Positions 7,196 to 10,656 of a stretch of DNA of 10,656 bases are shown here, one piece after another. A model generated the notes under the pieces. It saw only the letters and a program-made list of their open reading frames with translations. It was not told the DNA's origin and searched no databases. Position 1 is the first letter of the stretch; every line of letters starts with the position of its first letter. Position numbers and translations under genes: made by a program. Origin of the DNA: DATLAN01 sp035527455 (GTDB lineage Bacteria; Planctomycetota; Planctomycetia; Pirellulales; Thermoguttaceae); contig DATLAN010000091.1 in the NCBI GenBank assembly GCA_035527455.1, forward strand, positions 1 through 10,656, in the 5' to 3' direction.

Positions 7196-7240
7196 TGGTC
7201 AGAGGTGCCCGGTGGATTGTTGTTCTTGAAAATGCGAAAT

Positions 7241-7294
7241 CGGCGAAAAATGGTTAAAAATGGCGCAACTCGTGAACTGGCCGACTGTTGCGCC
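7241..7294 (-). terminator. Possible intrinsic terminator downstream of the lyase gene
   Basis: On the minus strand an 8-bp stem, GGCGCAAC / GTTGCGCC (7287-7294 and 7262-7269), with a 17-base loop is followed by ATTTTTAACCATTTTT. It lies about 280 bases after the stop of the lyase gene. The loop is long and the distance large, so the call is tentative. Confidence 0.35.
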
Positions 7295-7576
7295 GTGGAA
7301 ACAACCGCCCGAGTGTAACCGTCCATGCTGGTGCTGTCAAGAGGGGGCAAACGATCCAAGTCGTTGTCTCGGAAGAAGTTACGCAACGACACGCCCTCGA
7401 CCGACAGACGACGCTTCAGGCTGGGGGCAGGAAACAATCGGTTTTGCCAGTTCGAGGCGCACCGGGCCCGTCTGCGTAACCGATTGCCGCAAAAGGCGTT
7501 GGGGCGATCGGGGCGGCCGTCAGGGTTGCCGATTGTTGTCTTCCGGCTCCAAAAGTGGAAAACAATGACGTATGCC

Positions 7577-9946
7577 TCACGGCCGGCCGGGGATGGCGAC
7601 CGTGTCGACTATCGTGCCGTCTGCCCGGCGGCGTTGGACGTGGATCGGGCCGTCGCTCTTGGGCAGCCGGGCTTCCAGCGTCTGGCCGTCGGATAGCTCG
7701 GCCGTGAGGACGTAGCCGCCTTCGACCGGCTTCAGTTCGGCCTTGGACGGGACCTGCTGGCCGATGAGGTGCGGGCGGTACAAGGCGACGAACTCGATCG
7801 CGTCGGTCTTCTGCGGCGTCGTGCCCGTCAGGTGCCATTCGCGAAGCGTGATCCGCTCGCGGGGATTGGGGTCGTACTGGTCCGTCTGCGAGAAGGTCAG
7901 CCCCTGCGGCGCCAGCAGCGAAATGCGGCAGCCCACCTCGCCCGTGCGGAGCCGAACGTCGCCCTGATCGCCGACGTCGAACTTCTCGGTGGCGTGCAGC
8001 CAGTACTGGAAACTCGACGGCTCTCGGGCGGCCAGGCGGTCGAAGACGATCACCAGCTCCGGCTTGACGAAGATGATCGCCCGGGTGAAGCGGTCCAGCA
8101 GCCGCTTCTCCCCGTCGTCGGTTTTCAGGCGATAGGCGTCGCCCGCCTCGCCGACGACCAGGTCGATCGTGGGCGTGGTCTCGAAGGCGACGATCCGGCC
8201 CTGCGACGCGGCCGAGTGCGAGACCTGGCCGTGACCGTCGACCGTGATGTTGTTGACCGATCGGGTGCTCCACATCCAGTCGCGATGATGGGCGCTGCCG
8301 TAGATGTCGCGGTAGCCGCTGCGGATCAGCAGCCGCCGGCCGTAGGCCCAGAGCAGGAACGAGTTGTTCGCCTCGTAGCCGTGCGACTGGGTGCCGAAGG
8401 GGCTCGATTTGAACACGACCTGCACGCCGTCGTTCGCGTCCAGCAGCGAGGTATTCAGGCAGGCCTGGCCGGTGCCTCGGAACAAGCGCGAGGCGGACAG
8501 ACCCTCGGGCGATTGGGGTTCGACCTTAGGCAGCGTGCCGCGGACGAAACCGACGTAGCCCGACGGCTCGTCCGGGCCGCCCATCTGCTCGACGTACCAC
8601 TGCCAGTGTCCGTTGCCGGATTGAGCAGCCAGTTGGCCGACCAGCGGCACGTTGTCCCGGGCGGTGCGGCGTGCGACCAGGTCGCCGAATCCCCCGCCGA
8701 CCTTGCCCGGCGGCATCAGGTACATCGGATAGTATCCCACTCGGGCGAAATAGGGCTTCTGGTAGGCGTCGATCCGCATGGCCGCCCGCATCACGTCGGC
8801 CCACCAGGTGAAGCGGCCGATGTAGCTCGACCAGTATCCGGCGCCCTCGTGCCAGCCGCCGTCGTCGTCGCTCCAGACGGGATAGACGTTGAAGAAGACG
8901 CTGGTGGCGAAGTAGGCCCATTCTTCCGCGTCTTCGATCTCGCCCGAGAAGGCGATGCCGACCTCGCCGAGGAAGTGCCACGCCCGATTGCTGTGGCTGG
9001 AATAGGGCTGCCAGAGGTGGCCGGGGCAGAGGTGGCGGTACATCTCCTCGCCGCGGACCCGCATCACCCGGCGACACGACTCGCGATCCTCCTCGCTGAG
9101 CAGGTCGTGGACGAACGTGTAGGTCCGAGAGAAATAGTAGGCGTAAGGCATGCCCGCTTCGTCGTTGTAGCGATAGCCGGTCGCCCCTTGGGGGTCCCAG
9201 CGGGCGCAGTCCAGCAGGATCCGTTTGGCCAATTGTCCGTACTCTTCCTTCCCGCCGAGCAGTCGGGTGAACGCGAGCGTGGCGGCGCCGTCCAGGGCGG
9301 CGATGGTGTAGGTGCGATTGCCCCACCAGATCTCGCGCCATGGTTCGCTTTTCGGCTCGACGGATGGTGGGTACTTCGGCGGCTCGGCCGTCGGCGGAGG
9401 GTTCTTCATCAGCCGCTCGCACCGATCGACCAGTTCCCGGAACTGCCCGTTCATCTCCCCGGCGGCCAACTCGCGCAGCCGCGGCAGGTCTTCGGGTCGG
9501 ACGAACAATCGCGGGTGCGACTTGGGGATGCGATCGAGGAGTTCCGCTCGCGGCGGCATGGGCATCGCCCGGGCGTCGGCGGCGATGGAGAACGTTCGCG
9601 GCCGGCTCCAAGGCGTCGTGTTGGCCGACGCGTCGGTGCCGCGATAGCGCCACGTGTACGTGCCCGGCGGAAACGTCCGCGGCGGGCAATGGACGCTGTA
9701 CGCGATCTTCTCGGCACGATACTCGATCGTCTCGAAACCGGTTCCGCGGCCGCACTCGATTTCCCAGGAAACGATTTCCCGTTGCGGCCGCCACGTGAAA
9801 CTCGGCGGATTGACGTCGGAAACGGCGTGCTGCGCAGGGCGATATCCCCACTCGGATTCCTGCGCCGGGCTTTCATCCAGTTTCAATGGGGCGCCGAACG
9901 CAAGACAAGGGAACAACGGCAACAACACGGTGAAAACGACTCGCAT
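7577..9946 (-). CDS. Secreted DUF4962 / heparinase II/III-type polysaccharide lyase
   Basis: This 789-residue protein is predicted to cleave a uronic-acid-containing polysaccharide by beta-elimination outside the cytoplasm. The ATG at 9946 has AAAGGAG upstream and begins a signal peptide (MRVVFTVLLPLFPCLAFG, cleavage near residue 18); the frame is open 51 codons further up without such signals. Residues about 25-130 match DUF4962 (SEWGYRPA, NPPSFTWRP). SHPRLFVRPEDLPRLREL near residue 144 opens the alpha/alpha-toroid. Candidate catalytic residues are His318 and Asn320 in YSSHSNRAWHF, Tyr371 in HEGAGYWSSY, and His522 in QSHGYEANNSF at the start of the C-terminal beta-sheet domain. NNITVDGHGQ and AIIFVKPELVIVFDRL continue that domain. 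The length is usual for such lyases. The true substrate (alginate, heparin-like, ulvan or other) cannot be told from sequence. No neighbouring sugar transport or regulator gene is present in the window. Confidence 0.88.
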   Translation of the reverse strand: MRVVFTVLLPLFPCLAFGAPLKLDESPAQESEWGYRPAQHAVSDVNPPSFTWRPQREIVSWEIECGRGTGFETIEYRAEKIAYSVHCPPRTFPPGTYTWRYRGTDASANTTPWSRPRTFSIAADARAMPMPPRAELLDRIPKSHPRLFVRPEDLPRLRELAAGEMNGQFRELVDRCERLMKNPPPTAEPPKYPPSVEPKSEPWREIWWGNRTYTIAALDGAATLAFTRLLGGKEEYGQLAKRILLDCARWDPQGATGYRYNDEAGMPYAYYFSRTYTFVHDLLSEEDRESCRRVMRVRGEEMYRHLCPGHLWQPYSSHSNRAWHFLGEVGIAFSGEIEDAEEWAYFATSVFFNVYPVWSDDDGGWHEGAGYWSSYIGRFTWWADVMRAAMRIDAYQKPYFARVGYYPMYLMPPGKVGGGFGDLVARRTARDNVPLVGQLAAQSGNGHWQWYVEQMGGPDEPSGYVGFVRGTLPKVEPQSPEGLSASRLFRGTGQACLNTSLLDANDGVQVVFKSSPFGTQSHGYEANNSFLLWAYGRRLLIRSGYRDIYGSAHHRDWMWSTRSVNNITVDGHGQVSHSAASQGRIVAFETTPTIDLVVGEAGDAYRLKTDDGEKRLLDRFTRAIIFVKPELVIVFDRLAAREPSSFQYWLHATEKFDVGDQGDVRLRTGEVGCRISLLAPQGLTFSQTDQYDPNPRERITLREWHLTGTTPQKTDAIEFVALYRPHLIGQQVPSKAELKPVEGGYVLTAELSDGQTLEARLPKSDGPIHVQRRRADGTIVDTVAIPGRP

Positions 9947-10117
9947 GGCTGCGAACTCCTTTGAATCGAATCGGGTTTCTGCAATTACCGGCGAGGGCGT
10001 GCCACCCAATGGAGAATGATTGTCGTCGACGCGAACGGGGTTGGCAAGCATCGCGGGAAACCTGTTGCGAGATAAGAGGTTCACCCGAAATTCGCGCACC
10101 TGACGTCTTACCCCGGG

Positions 10118-10220
10118 AAAGTACGGGTTCCTCTTCTCTGTTCCTGGCTGTTTGGAGCTGCGGGAAGATGCTGTGTTTCTTCCCGGAAACTCGTGAACAG
10201 AGAAGAGGAACCCGTACTTT
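10118..10220. repeat. 103-bp nested hairpin element with 26-bp perfect inverted arms
   Basis: 10118-10143 and 10195-10220 are exact reverse complements. The 51-base interior carries a second hairpin, CGGGAAGA (10161-10168) with TCTTCCCG (10178-10185), so the element can fold as a long stem with an internal stem. Unlike the elements at 1953 and 7017, its arms are not themselves palindromic. It could be a small non-autonomous mobile element or a structured RNA; no transposase is nearby. Confidence 0.8.
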
Positions 10221-10288
10221 TGCCGCCTCTACAGTACGCAAATCCCGGATGAACCAGACAAGAGGTGCCCGAGGCGGTCGTGGCCGGC

Positions 10289-10331
10289 AAGAAAAGCGAA
10301 ACGGCCGAGCAACTGGCGATTGCTCGGCCGT
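10289..10331 (-). terminator. Intrinsic terminator of the DUF1598-like gene
   Basis: A perfect 12-bp GC-rich stem, ACGGCCGAGCAA / TTGCTCGGCCGT (10301-10312 and 10320-10331) with a 7-base loop, is followed on the minus strand by TTCGCTTTTCTT. It lies about 80 bases after the stop codon at 10411. The orientation of the T-rich tail assigns it to the minus-strand gene. Confidence 0.75.
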
Positions 10332-10343
10332 CTTGGGAAAACG

Positions 10344-10409
10344 GGGCTTCGTCTCGCGGAGCGAGACGGCTACCCAAATGGGCTTCGTCTCGCGGAGCGA
10401 GACGGCTAC
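10344..10409. repeat. Two direct copies of a 30-bp hairpin repeat
   Basis: The 30-bp unit beginning GGGCTTCGTCTCGCGGAGCG occurs exactly at 10344-10373 and 10380-10409, separated by six bases. Each unit contains the hairpin GTCTCGC-GGA-GCGAGAC. The right copy ends one base before the stop codon of the adjacent minus-strand gene, and both lie inside its transcript before the terminator. Two units with so short a spacer are not a CRISPR array. Confidence 0.85.
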
Positions 10410-10410
10410 T

Positions 10411-10656
10411 TTAGTTCCACCACCAGCCGGATTGGGCGCCGGGGGCTCCGTCGGTGCGAACCTTGGCCGGGGCGTCGCTCGGCTCGAGCTTGTCGGCGAT
10501 GCCCCAGGAGTTGAGCATCACGCCGCCGGAGGCGCTGATCACCCAGTTGCGGCCTTTCTTCAATACGCTGGCCTGGCTGTCGACCTGCGTCGGGGCGAAG
10601 TATTCTTCCACCTCGACGTCCGCCGGGTCCAACAGCGTCGGCATGCTGTAGCCGGC
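10411..10656 (-). CDS. C-terminal part of a DUF1598-like planctomycete protein
   Basis: The frame is open to the right edge, so only the last 81 residues are seen; the Met at 10644 is probably internal, as the codons before it read AGYS without a stop. The visible part, with MPTLLDPADVEVEEYFAPTQ then VLKKGRNWVISASGGVMLNS, resembles the end of DUF1598 proteins of planctomycetes, in which a PxQV segment is followed by a GGGV-type strand. The function of that family is unknown to me. The last residues, GAQSGWWWN, are Trp-rich. The gene is followed by two hairpin repeats and then a strong terminator. The family assignment is from memory of the motif pattern and is tentative. Confidence 0.5.
   Translation of the reverse strand, partial: AGYSMPTLLDPADVEVEEYFAPTQVDSQASVLKKGRNWVISASGGVMLNSWGIADKLEPSDAPAKVRTDGAPGAQSGWWWN

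Larger units (their letters stand above)
6526..7576. other. Repeat-rich intergenic region of about 1 kb
   Basis: No gene with a recognised product lies here. The region starts with the toxin-antitoxin promoter area. It then holds a 16-bp inverted repeat pair around a short Cys-containing frame (6642-6787), copy B of the 72-bp repeat (6823-6894), the REPIN-like pair at 7017-7111, and a GAGAGGG hairpin (7171-7191). A possible terminator follows at 7241-7294. From 7295 to 7576, next to the 3' end of the lyase gene, I see nothing definite. Open frames across the region are built largely from these repeats. Confidence 0.7.
9947..10410. other. Intergenic region before the lyase gene
   Basis: This 464-bp gap holds the 5' leader of the lyase gene (9947 to about 10117, no convincing promoter hexamers seen), a 103-bp nested hairpin element (10118-10220), a strong terminator for the gene on its right (10289-10331) and two 30-bp repeats (10344-10409). 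Open frames in it on both strands are explained by the repeats. Confidence 0.65.

Noticed and set aside
7162..7437. 91-residue minus-strand frame downstream of the lyase gene
   Set aside because: The frame ends in the GAGAGGG repeat, I do not recognise the product and there is no clear Shine-Dalgarno. A decayed gene fragment is possible but not supportable.
7769..9964. Very long open frame (731 residues) on the plus strand, antisense to the lyase gene
   Set aside because: It lies opposite a well-supported lyase gene in GC-rich DNA, where antisense frames stay open by codon bias. Its translation is Arg/Ala/Val-rich with no recognisable domain.
10344..10409. CRISPR-like pair of 30-bp repeats
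   Set aside because: There are only two units with a six-base spacer, each unit is a self-contained hairpin repeat, and no cas gene is present.

Overview
The window looks like a piece of a Planctomycetes (PVC-group) chromosome. The flanking genes are GC-rich by eye. The coding content is typical of that group: a hydrazine-synthase-alpha-related multiheme protein, secreted polysaccharide-degrading enzymes, and a protein tail resembling planctomycete DUF1598 proteins. The gaps between genes are unusually rich in dispersed hairpin repeats. No rRNA, tRNA, CRISPR array or transposase gene was seen.

Layout: (1) bases 1-1959, plus strand, the 3' part of an HzsA-related protein with three CxxCH heme sites. 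(2) 1953-2101, a 149-bp element with 27-bp perfect inverted termini; its two arms supply the Pro codon and TAG stop of both convergent flanking genes. (3) 2095-3702, minus, a secreted GH29 alpha-L-fucosidase of lower GC than the flanks. (4) 3703-4129, a gap holding copy A of a ~72-bp dispersed repeat. (5) 4130-5821, minus, a 563-residue protein with a C-terminal T5orf172/GIY-YIG nuclease domain and an N-terminal part I cannot assign. (6) 5969-6525, minus, a type II toxin-antitoxin pair (antitoxin first, then a ParE/RelE toxin, joined by TGATG), with a good Shine-Dalgarno and a TATAAT box. (7) 6526-7576, a gap of about 1 kb packed with repeats, including copy B of the 72-bp repeat, a 16-bp inverted repeat, a REPIN-like 24-bp inverted repeat and a GAGAGGG-type hairpin. 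(8) 7577-9946, minus, a secreted DUF4962/heparinase II/III-type polysaccharide lyase. (9) 9947-10410, a gap with a 103-bp nested hairpin element, a strong terminator and two copies of a 30-bp repeat. (10) 10411-10656, minus, the C-terminal end of a DUF1598-like protein.

Functionally, the fucosidase and the lyase-like protein fit exported breakdown of fucose-containing or uronic-acid polysaccharides. The nuclease-domain protein and the toxin-antitoxin pair form a separate accessory cluster between direct copies of the 72-bp repeat. That cluster is the best candidate for an undescribed mobile or defence-related module. The sequence alone shows only linkage and domain content, not function.
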